Shown piece by piece: positions 30,080 through 38,584 of a stretch of 64,000 bases of DNA. The translations under genes were made by a program, and so were the position numbers. Source of the stretch: WHSW01 sp963828755 (lineage in GTDB: Bacteria > Actinomycetota > Thermoleophilia > Solirubrobacterales > 70-9); contig CAWHFY010000024.1 in NCBI GenBank assembly GCA_963828755.1, forward strand, positions 62,001 through 126,000, in the 5' to 3' direction. Every line of letters begins with the position of its first letter. Position 1 is the first letter of the stretch. The notes below the pieces were generated by a model. It was not told the origin of the DNA and made no database searches. It saw nothing but the letters and a program-made list of their open reading frames with translations.

Positions 30080-30724
30080 ATGAAGATCGGAATCGCAGGC
30101 GGAGCGGGCAAGGTCGGGCGGCGGCTGATCCGGGCGCTGGTCGAGGCCGGCGACGAGGTCGCCTCGCTGGACCGCAATCCCGGGCACGCGGACACCGTCC
30201 GCGAGGCCGGAGCGACGCCCGTCACCTGCGACCTCGAGCATGCCGGGCTGCCCGACATCGCAACGGCCATCGACGGGCTCGACGCCGTCGTCTTCGCCGT
30301 TGGCGCCGGGCCCGGCAGCGGCCCGGAGCCGAAATGGACGATCGACTACGCGGGCGCACTCAAGCTGATCGCCGCCTGCAAGCTCGCCGGCGTCCAGCGC
30401 TACGTCATGGTCAGCTCGATCGGCGCCGACCCGGACGCGTCCGGTGACGACACCTTCGCCGCCTACCTGCGCGCCAAGGGCCGGGCCGACGAGGACCTCC
30501 AACAGAGCGGCCTCGACTACACGGTGGTGCGCCCGACGAGCCTCACCGACGACCCGGGGACCGGGCGGGTCGAGGCGGGGGCGGCCGTCGAGCGCGGTCG
30601 GATCCCACGCGACGACGTGGCCGCGGTGCTCGCCGCGACGCTGAAGGCCGAGAACACGATCGGCAAGACCTTCGAGGTGACCTCCGGCGAGACGCCGATC
30701 GACGAGGCGATCGCCGCCCTCTGA
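30080..30724 (+). CDS. NAD(P)-binding SDR/NmrA-like protein
   Basis: A 214-residue atypical short-chain dehydrogenase. The nucleotide-binding motif is IAGGAGKVGRRLIRAL at the N-terminus, with an acidic D-R-N after beta-2 (ASLDRNPG) and DAVVFAVGAG. VMVSSIGAD and the late TVVRPTSLTDDPG are typical of the NAD(P)H-binding (YwnB/HSCARG-like) family. It lacks a classical YxxxK, so it may be a redox sensor or a reductase. Start ATG 30080. First intact gene after the tRNA island. Confidence 0.8.
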   Translation: MKIGIAGGAGKVGRRLIRALVEAGDEVASLDRNPGHADTVREAGATPVTCDLEHAGLPDIATAIDGLDAVVFAVGAGPGSGPEPKWTIDYAGALKLIAACKLAGVQRYVMVSSIGADPDASGDDTFAAYLRAKGRADEDLQQSGLDYTVVRPTSLTDDPGTGRVEAGAAVERGRIPRDDVAAVLAATLKAENTIGKTFEVTSGETPIDEAIAAL

Positions 30725-30732
30725 GGCGCCCG

Positions 30733-30751
30733 GCCGCCGCGAGGCGGCGGC
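30733..30751 (+). terminator. Hairpin after the SDR-like gene
   Basis: A perfect 8-bp stem GCCGCCGC/GCGGCGGC with a GAG loop starts 9 bp after the stop codon. There is no T-run. It separates the SDR-like gene from the glnK-amt pair; the remaining 100 bp upstream of glnK should hold its promoter. Confidence 0.5.
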
Positions 30752-30859
30752 GCAAGCTCCCGCCGCAACCGGCCCGGCCGTCCCCGGCCGCCGATACGCT
30801 CGCGCCGCTCACAGGGCCGCATCCCGCGCGGCCCGAGCCAAACGAAGAGAGGGAGTGAC

Positions 30860-31214
30860 GTGAAGCTGATTGTCGGCATCGTGCGGCCGGAGAAGGCCAA
30901 CGACGTGCTGGAGGCGCTCTACCGCGCCGAGGTACGCGGGGTCTCGATCACCCGGGTCCAGGGCCACGGCGGCGAGCTCGACCGAGTCGAGACCTACCGC
31001 GGCACCACGGTCCAGGTCGGGCTCTCGGAGAAGGTCCGGTTCGAGGTCGCGGTCTCCGACGACTTCGTCGATACGACGATCGACGCGATCACGCTCCGGC
31101 GCCCGCACCGGCGAGGTCGGTGACGGCAAGATCTTCGTGATGCCGATGGAGCGCGCGGTGCGGATCCGCACCGGCGAGACCGACCACGCAGCGGTCACCC
31201 CGGTCGGCCCATGA
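30860..31214 (+). CDS. PII family nitrogen regulator (GlnK/GlnB-like), one frameshift
   Basis: The start MKLIVGIVRPEKANDVLEAL and, after an extra base near 31095, ARTGEVGDGKIFVMPMERAVRIRTGE are the PII B- and C-loop signatures. The full length is about 117 residues. The T-loop (VQGHGGELDRVETYRGTTVQVG) departs from the classical form: the Tyr51 site that is uridylylated or adenylylated is Val, and Gln39, which contacts 2-oxoglutarate, is Glu, while Tyr46-Arg-Gly is kept. The stop overlaps the amt start (ATGA), so it probably gates that transporter. The RBS AGAGAGGGAG is strong. Confidence 0.87.
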
Positions 31215-32521
31215 GCCTCCTCCCCACCGTGCTCGGCGCGGCCAAGATCGACACCGGCGACACCGCCTGGATGTTCGTCGCCACCGCGCTCGTGCTGATG
31301 ATGACCCCGGCGCTCGGCCTCTTCTACGCCGGCCTCGTGCGCTCGAAGAACACCCTGAACACGTTCATGATGTGCATCGCCGCGATCGCGGTCGCCACCG
31401 TGACCTGGGCGGCGGTCGGCTACTCGTTCGCCTTCGACGAGGGCAACGGGATCATCGGCGGCTTCGGCCACGCCTTCCTGAACGGGGTCACGTTCGAGCC
31501 CCGCGACGGCCAGACGATCCCGCACCTCCTCTTCTTCGCGTTCCAGACGACGTTCTGCGTGATCACGACCGCGCTCGTCTCCGGCGCGGTGGTCGAGCGG
31601 ATGCGCTTCGGGGCGTTCCTGATCTTCGCGACCCTGTGGTCGGTGCTCGTCTACGCGGTGCTCGCCCACTGGGCGTTCGGACCCGGCTGGCTGTTCGAGC
31701 GCGGCACGCTCGACTTCGCCGGCGGGATCCCGGTCGAGATGGGATCGGGCTTCTCGGCGCTCGCAGCCGCGCTGGTGGTCGGGGCGCGCAAGGACTACGG
31801 CCGCCTCGCGCTGCTTCCGCACAACGCCGTCTACGTGCTGGTCGGCGCAGGGCTCCTGTGGTTCGGGTGGTTCGGCTTCAACGGCGGTAGCGGCTTCAAC
31901 ACGGGGCAGAACTCGACCCTGGCGTTCGTCAACACCCTGCTCACGCCGGCCTGCACGCTGCTCGTCTGGTTCGCGCTCGACGCGATCCGGGGCCGGCGGG
32001 TGACCGCGATCGGCGCCGCGACGGCGATCATCGTCGGCTGCGTCGCGATCACGCCCGCGGGCGGCTTCGTCAGCCCCGGCTTCGCGATGCTGCTCGGGGC
32101 GCTCGCCGCGCTCCCCTGCTACGCCGTGCTCGTCTGGCGCGCCCGCACCCGGGTCGACGAGACGCTCGACGTGCTGGCCGCCCACGGCGTCGCCGGGTTC
32201 ACGGGGATCCTGTTCATCGGCGTCTTCGCGCAGTTCTCTTGGAACGGCGTCGCCGACGGGCTTGCCTTCGGCGACGCGGGCCAGTTCGTCGACCAGGCGC
32301 TCGCCGCGCTCGCCGCGCCGGCCTACGCGTTCGCGATGACCTATGTCCTGTTGCGGCTGATCGGCGCCCTGACGCCGCTGCGCTCGAGCTCCCGGGAGGA
32401 GTCGCAGGGCATGGACACGGTCCACCACGGCGAGGAGGCCTACGTCACCGGCGAGGGCGCGATCCTGGTCCTGCCCGAGGCCGGCCACGAGCCTCCAATC
32501 CGGGTCGCCGACCCCGGCTGA
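31211..32521 (+). CDS. amt: Ammonium transporter Amt
   Basis: The 436 residues contain the Amt signature in order. MMTPALGLFYAGLVRSKN is TM1-2, and LVYAVLAHWAFGPGWLF follows. The first pore His lies in LLPHNAVYVLVGAGLLWFGWFGFNGGS and the second in VLAAHGVAGFTGILFIG. Eleven TM segments with a short cytoplasmic tail rich in Glu/His are visible. It is a trimeric channel for NH4+/NH3 uptake, controlled by PII proteins; the PII gene overlaps it upstream. Position opposite the small amphi-Trp gene, 36 bp from that gene's stop. Confidence 0.95.
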   Translation: MSLLPTVLGAAKIDTGDTAWMFVATALVLMMTPALGLFYAGLVRSKNTLNTFMMCIAAIAVATVTWAAVGYSFAFDEGNGIIGGFGHAFLNGVTFEPRDGQTIPHLLFFAFQTTFCVITTALVSGAVVERMRFGAFLIFATLWSVLVYAVLAHWAFGPGWLFERGTLDFAGGIPVEMGSGFSALAAALVVGARKDYGRLALLPHNAVYVLVGAGLLWFGWFGFNGGSGFNTGQNSTLAFVNTLLTPACTLLVWFALDAIRGRRVTAIGAATAIIVGCVAITPAGGFVSPGFAMLLGALAALPCYAVLVWRARTRVDETLDVLAAHGVAGFTGILFIGVFAQFSWNGVADGLAFGDAGQFVDQALAALAAPAYAFAMTYVLLRLIGALTPLRSSSREESQGMDTVHHGEEAYVTGEGAILVLPEAGHEPPIRVADPG

Positions 32522-32557
32522 GCGGGGCCGGCGCGAGCCAGAGCGGTCAGCGCCCGC

Positions 32558-32776
32558 TCACCACTTGAGCTCGATCTCGAGCTCGCGCTCGTCCGTCTCG
32601 ACCTCGAGCTCGACCTTCATCTGCACCTCGTCGGCGACATGGACTGTGATCCTCATCCCGCCCTGCTCGAACTCGACCTCGTTGTTGCGGGCGAGCATGT
32701 CGGCGAGCGCGTGCAGCTTTGCCGCTGCCTCCTCGCGCTTGAGGGTCTCCTTGCGCTCGATTTCGATGATGTCCAT
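32558..32776 (-). CDS. Amphi-Trp domain protein
   Basis: A 72-residue protein (ATG 32776, RBS AAGGAG eight bases upstream). It reads MDIIEIERKETLKREEAA, then ALADMLARNNEVEFEQGGM, VHVADEVQMKVELEVE and ends ELEIELKW. This is the pattern of the small amphi-Trp domain: a helix followed by beta strands rich in alternating charged and hydrophobic residues, with a terminal Trp. Function unknown. Probably first or only gene of its unit; the next leftward gene upstream is the diacylglycerol-kinase-like gene, which ends 23 bp away. Confidence 0.75.
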   Translation of the reverse strand: MDIIEIERKETLKREEAAAKLHALADMLARNNEVEFEQGGMRITVHVADEVQMKVELEVETDERELEIELKW

Positions 32777-32799
32777 ACGGACTCCTTCCGTGGGTTGTG

Positions 32800-34116
32800 T
32801 CAGTGACCGGTTGACGGCTTGTGGGGGCGCCGCTGCGACGCCGCATCGGGACGCTGGCCGGCGGCGATCCGAACGAGCGTGCGAACGCCGTCCGCAACGC
32901 CGTCCGGCATCGCCGCGGAGGGCGAGGCGCCGGGGTGCGCAGGCGCGATTCGCGCCCGCAGGACCAGCGGGCGGATGGCGAACCGGAGCGGGGGCTCGAG
33001 CCTCATCGCCTCGCCGTCGACACCGGCCGCGATGGAGCCGTCCGCCTCGACCTCGAAGTCCGGCGCCGACCACTCGCGCCAGGGGCGCTGCAGGAAGCGC
33101 CCATCGCCGCGCACCGCCGGCGTCGACACGACCGTGACCCCGAGCAGCCCGTCGTCGATCCGCGGCCGGGTTCCGGAGCCAACCGCCCTGCCAAGGCGGT
33201 AGCGGTTGTTCGAGACGAGGATCGCGAGGCCGCCCAAGTGCTCGTGACCGCCCGGGCTGGTCCAGCGCATCGGCGCCTGCTCGGCCTCGGGCCCGAGCGC
33301 CTCCGGCAGCGTGTCGAGGATCGTGCGCAGCTTCGCGTCGCGATAGCCCTCGCGCTGAACCGCTTCGGCGTACAGGCCCAGTGAGACGTTGTTGACGAAG
33401 ACGAGACCGTTGACCTCCGCCAGGTCGACCCGGCGCTCACCGCCCGCGTAGGCGTCGAGGGCGCCGACGACGTCGTCGCGATCGACGCCGAGGTCGAGTG
33501 CGAAGTGGTTGCGGGTCCCCGCCGGGACACAGACATAGGGCAGGTCGTGCTCGGCGGCGAGGGCCGCGACGATCGCCTGCGAGCCGTCGCCGCCGGCCAT
33601 TCCGAGGGCGTCGGCGCCGCCATCGATTTCCGCCTGCACGAGCTCGCGCAGGTCGGCGCCCCGGGTCAGCTCGATCGGCGTGATGCCGCGCGCACGAGCC
33701 TCGTCGGCGAGGTGGAACGTGGTCGCCTTGCCCCCTCCGGACTTCGGGTTGTAGAAGAGGACCGGGCGCTCAGGCGCGGGCGCGCGGGGCAGCGGGGTCC
33801 GGACGGCGTACGCCGCCTTGCTCGCCGCGAGGGTGCCGAGCAGCATCGCCGCGAGCACCGCCGCCTCCAGCCCCCTGCCGTCGAGGATGACCACGAGCAC
33901 GGTCGCGCCGATCGCCGCAACCGCGACGGCCGCGGCCAGCGCCCGCGGCGCACCGCGGTGCAGGAGCGCGTAGGTCCCAGCGCCCGCCGCGATGGCGAGC
34001 AGGACGACGACGATCAGGCTCCCGGGAAAGCCCTCGATCGCCGCGTAGATGGCGAAGCCGATCGCCGCCGCCCCGAGCACGAGGGCGACGATCGCCGCTA
34101 CCCGAGCCCTGGTCAT
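32800..34116 (-). CDS. Diacylglycerol/lipid kinase-like membrane protein
   Basis: ATG 34116. Residues 1 to about 110 contain four hydrophobic segments (ALVLGAAAIGFAIYAAIEG, LIVVVLLAIAAGAGTYALL and others). The catalytic domain follows: FYNPKSGGGKA (phosphate-binding), ALGMAGGDGSQAIVAALAAEHDLPYVCVPAGTRNHFALDLG (the GGDG and GTxNxFA motifs of the DgkB/sphingosine-kinase fold). GLYAEAVQ and DGLLGVTVV lie further on. It should phosphorylate diacylglycerol or a related lipid at the membrane. The neighbouring divergent gene is a PAP2 phosphatase, so the pair may make and remove a lipid phosphate. Restored length about 438. Confidence 0.87.
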   Translation of the reverse strand: MTRARVAAIVALVLGAAAIGFAIYAAIEGFPGSLIVVVLLAIAAGAGTYALLHRGAPRALAAAVAVAAIGATVLVVILDGRGLEAAVLAAMLLGTLAASKAAYAVRTPLPRAPAPERPVLFYNPKSGGGKATTFHLADEARARGITPIELTRGADLRELVQAEIDGGADALGMAGGDGSQAIVAALAAEHDLPYVCVPAGTRNHFALDLGVDRDDVVGALDAYAGGERRVDLAEVNGLVFVNNVSLGLYAEAVQREGYRDAKLRTILDTLPEALGPEAEQAPMRWTSPGGHEHLGGLAILVSNNRYRLGRAVGSGTRPRIDDGLLGVTVVSTPAVRGDGRFLQRPWREWSAPDFEVEADGSIAAGVDGEAMRLEPPLRFAIRPLVLRARIAPAHPGASPSAAMPDGVADGVRTLVRIAAGQRPDAASQRRPHKPSTGH

Positions 34117-34130
34117 ATGATCGCCCTCGG

Positions 34131-34719
34131 ATGAGCCCGTTCGCCGAGCGTCCAATCGAGAGCCCGCAGCCCGGGCGCGGACCCGCGTGGCTCGCCGACG
34201 TGACCCGCCTCGACCTCGCGGTGTACGAGGCGATCGCGGCAACACCGAGCCCGACCCTCGACCGGGCGATGAACCGGCTCACGCGGGCCGCCGATCATTC
34301 GAAGCTCTCGCTGGCCGCCGCCGCGGTGCTCGCGACTCGCGGGTGGTCCGGCGGGACGGCGCGCGGCCGGGACCGGGCTCGCCTCGCTCGCCGCCACCTC
34401 GGCGGTCGTGAACCTCGGCTTCAAACTGGCGGCCCGTCGACGGCGGCCACACGGCGAAGTTCCGCTCGCCCGCCAGGTGCCGATGCCGACCTCGCGCTCG
34501 TTCCCGTCCGGGCACAGCGCTGCAGCGTTCGCGTTCGCGACCGGCGTCGCCGACATCTCCCCCGCCGCCGCAATCCCGCTGCGGGCGCTCGCCGCCGTGG
34601 TCGCCTACTCGCGCGTGCACACCGGTGTCCACTTTCCCGGCGACGTGATCGCCGGGGCGCTCACCGGGGTCACGGTTGGCGAGCTCACCAGTCAGGGGAT
34701 TCGGCGCACCTGGGCATAG
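34131..34719 (+). CDS. PAP2 superfamily lipid phosphatase, one frameshift
   Basis: Start ATG 34131, 14 bp from the start of the divergent lipid kinase gene. The first frame gives LDLAVYEAIAATPSPTLDRAMNRLTRAADHSK; after a shift near 34365 the second gives NLGFKLAARRRRPH (KxxxxxxRP), SFPSGHSAAAFAFA (PSGH) and YSRVHTGVHFPGDV (SRxxxxxHxxxD). All three phosphatase motifs are present. At about 196 residues it is a small integral membrane member that would hydrolyse phosphatidate, undecaprenyl-PP or similar lipids. Confidence 0.87.
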
Positions 34720-34793
34720 CGACGCCATCCTCCCCCACCCTCGCCGCCGACGCAAACGGGGCCGCGTACGGGAGGATTAGGGGGCACATGCCA

Positions 34794-34834
34794 ACGCCGC
34801 CCGGCGGCGCCGATCGGGCGCGACCGGGCGGCGT
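34794..34834. terminator. Inverted repeat between convergent genes
   Basis: Perfect 11-bp arms ACGCCGCCCGG and CCGGGCGGCGT around a 19-base GC-rich loop that can itself pair. It lies between the PAP2 stop and the acylase stop, placed to end transcription from both sides. Confidence 0.6.
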
Positions 34835-34846
34835 CACACGAGCGGC

Positions 34847-37277
34847 CTACTTGGCGCGGACCACCTGAACGCTCTTCGCGGTCTGCTTCACCTGGCCGGC
34901 GCAGAAGGGCGGGTCGACCCACTTCTTCTGCGAGAACATCCGGGTCTGGTCGGCGTAGTGCTTCGAGCTCGGGCTCGCCGACTCCGAATAGGTGAGGATC
35001 GAGCGGTCCTTCGGGCACTTCGCCTTCGGGTCGAACTCGGTCACCATCACGAAGCTCGAGCCGGCGGTGACATCGTTGTAGCCCGCGGTCGGATCCCAGA
35101 CGTCCGCGATCGCGTTGAACACACCCTGGCCGCCCTCGCTGCCGTGGATCGGGATCTTCTCGGCGCCCCGCGACTCGCTGTGGAAGTCGCCGAACGGCGC
35201 GTCCAGCGGGATCCCCGCGTTCTGCAGGTCGGTGACCGCCGCCACGAACGAGGGTTCGAGGTTCGGGTTCGAGGTGTCGAGCCCGTACGGGGTGTTGACC
35301 GGGTCGTTGACGTCGAACGGGGTCGTGAACCGGCTCGCCGAGGTCCCGAACTTGTCGAGGAAGCGCTCGAACAGAAGCGCCCCGCGGCTGTCGAGGTTGA
35401 CGTGCTCGTCCCAGCCGGCGAGCGCCGCGCAGCCTGCGCTGACGTCGACCGGGCCGCTGGCGCCGGTCATCGTCGGGTGCGCGTTGCAGTAGTCGACCAA
35501 CTGCTGGCGCCACAGCTCGCCCGCGTACTGGCGGTCCTGGAAGACCAGCTTGCGGACGTTGTTGGCCGTGAACGTGTTGCCGGCGAAGCCGTCGGTGCCG
35601 GCGAGGCGGCCCTGGATCATCAGCAGCCCGAGCCGGGTGCGCAGCGAGCGCTGCGTGCGCTCGGCCCCGATGATCCGCGGGTAACCCTCGAGCGGCGCCT
35701 CGGGGTTGGTGAGCCAGTACGAGTCGTTGGAATTCGCAACGTAGTCACGACGGAACTGGTACGGCTGCTTCGAGGCCGGCATCAGGCCGGGGCCCGGGGA
35801 GCCCTCCTCGGTGGTCGGCGCGCAGGACGAGCGCGAGCCGTCGAGCACCGGCAACCCGGCCGCTGGGAAGACGACCTGGCCGAACGCCGACAGGCACTCG
35901 GCCACCTTCGCGTCGTCGACGTTGGGCATCGCGCCGATGTCGGCGTAGAGCGCCCGGCCCTTGGAGTCCGAGGCGATCGTGTTCACCCACGGGATCCCCT
36001 GGTACTTCTTGAGGATCTTCAGCAGCTCCTTGGTGGACTGCGCGCGATTCGTGTCGAAGTAGTGGTTGAGCAACTGCGAGTTGGCCGCGTTCGCGTCGAA
36101 CATCGCGAAGGCGGTGCTGTTCGTCCACCCGAACACCGACTGGCCTTGGATCGTGTTCGTGATCGGCCCGTACTCGGTCGTGTAGAGGGTCCTCGAGACC
36201 GGGCGCCAGCGACCCGTCGGGCTGCTTGACCTGAACCGTGACCGTGTTCTGCTCCATCTTCTTCGACTGCCCGTCGACGATGTAGCTGGTCGGATCGCTC
36301 GGATCGAGGTTGAGCTGCATCGGCGTGAACCGGAACGCCGTCGAGACGGTGTGCGTCCAGGCGAGGTTCTCGGTGTGGCCGATGTTGATCACCGGGGCTC
36401 CGTACAGGCTCGCGCCGGTGACGTTGAGCTTGCCCGGGATCACCAGGTGCGACTGATAGAAGCGCCGCGGCCCCTGCCACGGGAAGTGCGGGTTGGCGAG
36501 CACGATGCCGCCGCCGGACTTGGTGGCGTCCGAGCCGATCCCCCAGCCGTTCGAGCCGGTGTCCTCCGACATGTCGAGCGCGTCGGCGAGGTCGGCTGCC
36601 TGAGCGCTCTCCTCCGGGCTGATCGCTTCGGCCGCCGCCGCGTCGGCGTCGTAGTCGCGCTTCGGCGCGACCGCCGGCGGCTGCGCCTCGGCGATCCCAT
36701 CGATGGCGACGCCGCCGCTCGCGTACTCGGTCAGCTCGTAGAAGCGCTGGTAGACGTCCATCTTGGTGATCGGGCGAACCCAGGGCTGGCCGGCGCAGGT
36801 CGGATCGGGGATGTTTGCGACCCCGGTCTTCTTCAGATAGCGGTTGTAGCCGGCGACGTATCCCTTGATCACCTGCTTGACCTCGGGCTCGGGCCCGACC
36901 GGAGGCTTGCGGGAGTAGACCTCCTGGATCGTGCCCCGATCCTTGAGGCGCTGGAAGAACAGGTCGGAGTCGAGATTGCTGAAGCCCTCGGGACTCTTCG
37001 CGTCAGGACCGAACCACTTCGAGCGCTCGGCGTTGCCGGTCAGGTAGGTGTCGGCGATCACGCAGATGTCGTCGGAGGCAAAGGCGTAGCCGTAGCCGAA
37101 GCCGAGGTCCTTGTACGAATCCGCCTCGATCGTCGGGATCCCCTGCTTGTTGCGGGTGATCTTGGCCTTCAGCCCCCCGCCCTTCTCGGCCTGTGCGACC
37201 GGCGCTGCCACGACGCCGATCGCCAGCGCGCAGACGACCGCCGCGCCCCATCGCCCGAACACGGAACGTCCCTGCAT
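34847..37277 (-). CDS. Secreted Ntn-hydrolase of the penicillin/acyl-homoserine-lactone acylase family, one frameshift
   Basis: ATG 37277 with RBS GAGGAGAG; signal peptide GAAVVCALAIGVVAAPVAQA. The alpha-chain region has ITRNKQGIPTIEADSYKDLGFGYGYAFASDD. A spacer precedes DTGSNGWGIGSDATKSGGGIVLANPHFPW, where autoproteolysis would expose the catalytic N-terminal Ser of the beta chain. This sequence resembles the PvdQ/AhlM/aculeacin A acylases more than penicillin G acylase. Further on come INIGHTENLAWTHTVS, and after a frameshift near 36190 GWTNSTAFAMFDANAANS and FRRDYVANSNDSYWLTNPEAPLEGYPRI. Total about 810 residues. It would cleave long-chain N-acyl amides outside the cell, with quorum-quenching or lipopeptide deacylation possible. 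Confidence 0.87.
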
Positions 37278-37376
37278 CTCTCTCTCCTCTGTCTGAACCA
37301 CAAGCGCCGACTCCCTCCGCGCCCACCCTGAGTTCTATCCGATCGGCGGGCGCGCAGGTTGGCCGTCAGCGTTCGT

Positions 37377-37665
37377 TCAGCGGCGAACGGGGGCGCTGCC
37401 GCCGCGCCGCGTGATCGCCCGGTAGATCAGCAGCGCGATTACCGCGCCGATGATCGACCCGATCACGCCGGACGCCTGTAGTGCGCCCTCGTCGAGGTCG
37501 TGGTTGAAGAGCACGTAGCCGAGCAGGCCCGCCGACGAAGCTGCCGACGATCCCGAGCGCCGCGGTCTGCCAGAAGCTCATCGGGTCGGGGCCGGGAACG
37601 AGTAGCCGGGCGAGATAACCCGCGATCACGCCGATCACGAGCAGGTAGATGATCAATCCGATCAT
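37377..37665 (-). CDS. GlsB/YeaQ/YmgE family stress-associated membrane protein, one frameshift
   Basis: Start MIGLIIYLLVIGVIAGYLARLLVPGPDPM, then GIVGSFVGG. After a shift near 37535 it reads LLGYVLFNHDLDEG, SGVIGSIIGAVIALLIYRAI and ends GGSAPVRR at 37377. The PG.DPM...GI.G...GG pattern and three TM helices define the transglycosylase-associated/GlsB family, about 90 residues. Function in envelope stress is inferred from the family only. It lies 100 bp downstream of the acylase start, same strand. Confidence 0.82.
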
Positions 37666-37813
37666 GTGCGCCTTCCTTGGTGGGGGTTGGTCGCGAAGCG
37701 CTGTACCCGCTCGGCGGCGCGTCTAGCGCCAGCGCGGCTCCGGGGTCACCACGTACACCACCGCCGTGCTCAGTGCCGACGATCTCTGACCGGTCACCGC
37801 TTAGCGTCACGGC

Positions 37814-38581
37814 ATGAACCAAGGCGCGGCAACGGTCGAGCCGAGCGCGCGGGACGGTTCGGGTGGTAAGGCACTCGTCGCGCTCGAAGGCGTGGCGCGC
37901 CGCTACCGCATGGGCGAGAGCACCGTCACTGCGCTCGAGAACGTGACTCTGACGGTCGAGCCAGGCGAGTTCACCGTCGTCCTCGGTCCCTCGGGCAGCG
38001 GCAAGACCACCCTGCTCAACATCATCGGCGCGCTCGACTCAGCCACCGAGGGGACGGTGCGGATCGCCGGTCGCGAACTCACCCAGGCATCGCGGCGCGA
38101 GCTGTTCGAGTTTCGCCGCCACACGGTCAGCTTCATCTTCCAGACCTTCAACCTGTTTCCGGCGCTGTCGGCGTTCGAGAACGTGGAGTTCGGCGCCGAT
38201 GTCGCCGGCCGCGGTGACGCTCGCGCGCTCGCGACCGAGATGCTCGGTCGGGTCGGACTCTCAGATCGCGCCCGGCACTTTCCGCACGAGCTCTCCGGCG
38301 GCGAGCAGCAGCGCGTCGCGATCGCCCGCGCGCTCGCGACCCGAAACCCGATCCTGCTCGCCGACGAGCCCACCGGCGAGCTCGACTTCCGTACCGGCGT
38401 TCAGATCCTCGAGCTGCTCCACGCGCAGACCCACGAGCAGGGGACCGCCGTGCTCGTGGTCACCCACAATCGCGAGATTGCCCGCGTGGCCCACCGGGTG
38501 ATCGAGCTCTCGAGTGGTCGAGTCGTCTCCGACGCCCCAGTGGTCGGCGGGCCGGTCGCGATCTCCGACCTGCACTGGTAG
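37814..38581 (+). CDS. ABC transporter ATP-binding protein (MacB/LolD type)
   Basis: The 255 residues hold the full set of ABC motifs: Walker A GPSGSGKTT, Q-loop FIFQTFNLFPALSAFENVEF, signature LSGGEQQR, Walker B ILLADEPTGELDFRTG and the H-loop VVTHNREIA. The Q-loop and 'DEPTGxLD' are typical of MacB/LolD/FtsE-like ATPases that drive mechanotransmission rather than import. The gene ends 3 bp before the FtsX-like permease start. The 130 bp upstream (37681-37813) are intergenic. Confidence 0.92.
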   Translation: MNQGAATVEPSARDGSGGKALVALEGVARRYRMGESTVTALENVTLTVEPGEFTVVLGPSGSGKTTLLNIIGALDSATEGTVRIAGRELTQASRRELFEFRRHTVSFIFQTFNLFPALSAFENVEFGADVAGRGDARALATEMLGRVGLSDRARHFPHELSGGEQQRVAIARALATRNPILLADEPTGELDFRTGVQILELLHAQTHEQGTAVLVVTHNREIARVAHRVIELSSGRVVSDAPVVGGPVAISDLHW

Positions 38582-38584
38582 CCG

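Noticed and set aside
36351..37331. Long open frames on the strand opposite the acylase (and similarly opposite alaS, pilB, cehA-like and narG genes)
   Set aside because: They are rich in Arg, Asp, Val and Leu in the pattern produced by reading GC-rich codons backwards, have no domains, and overlap genes with clear motifs.
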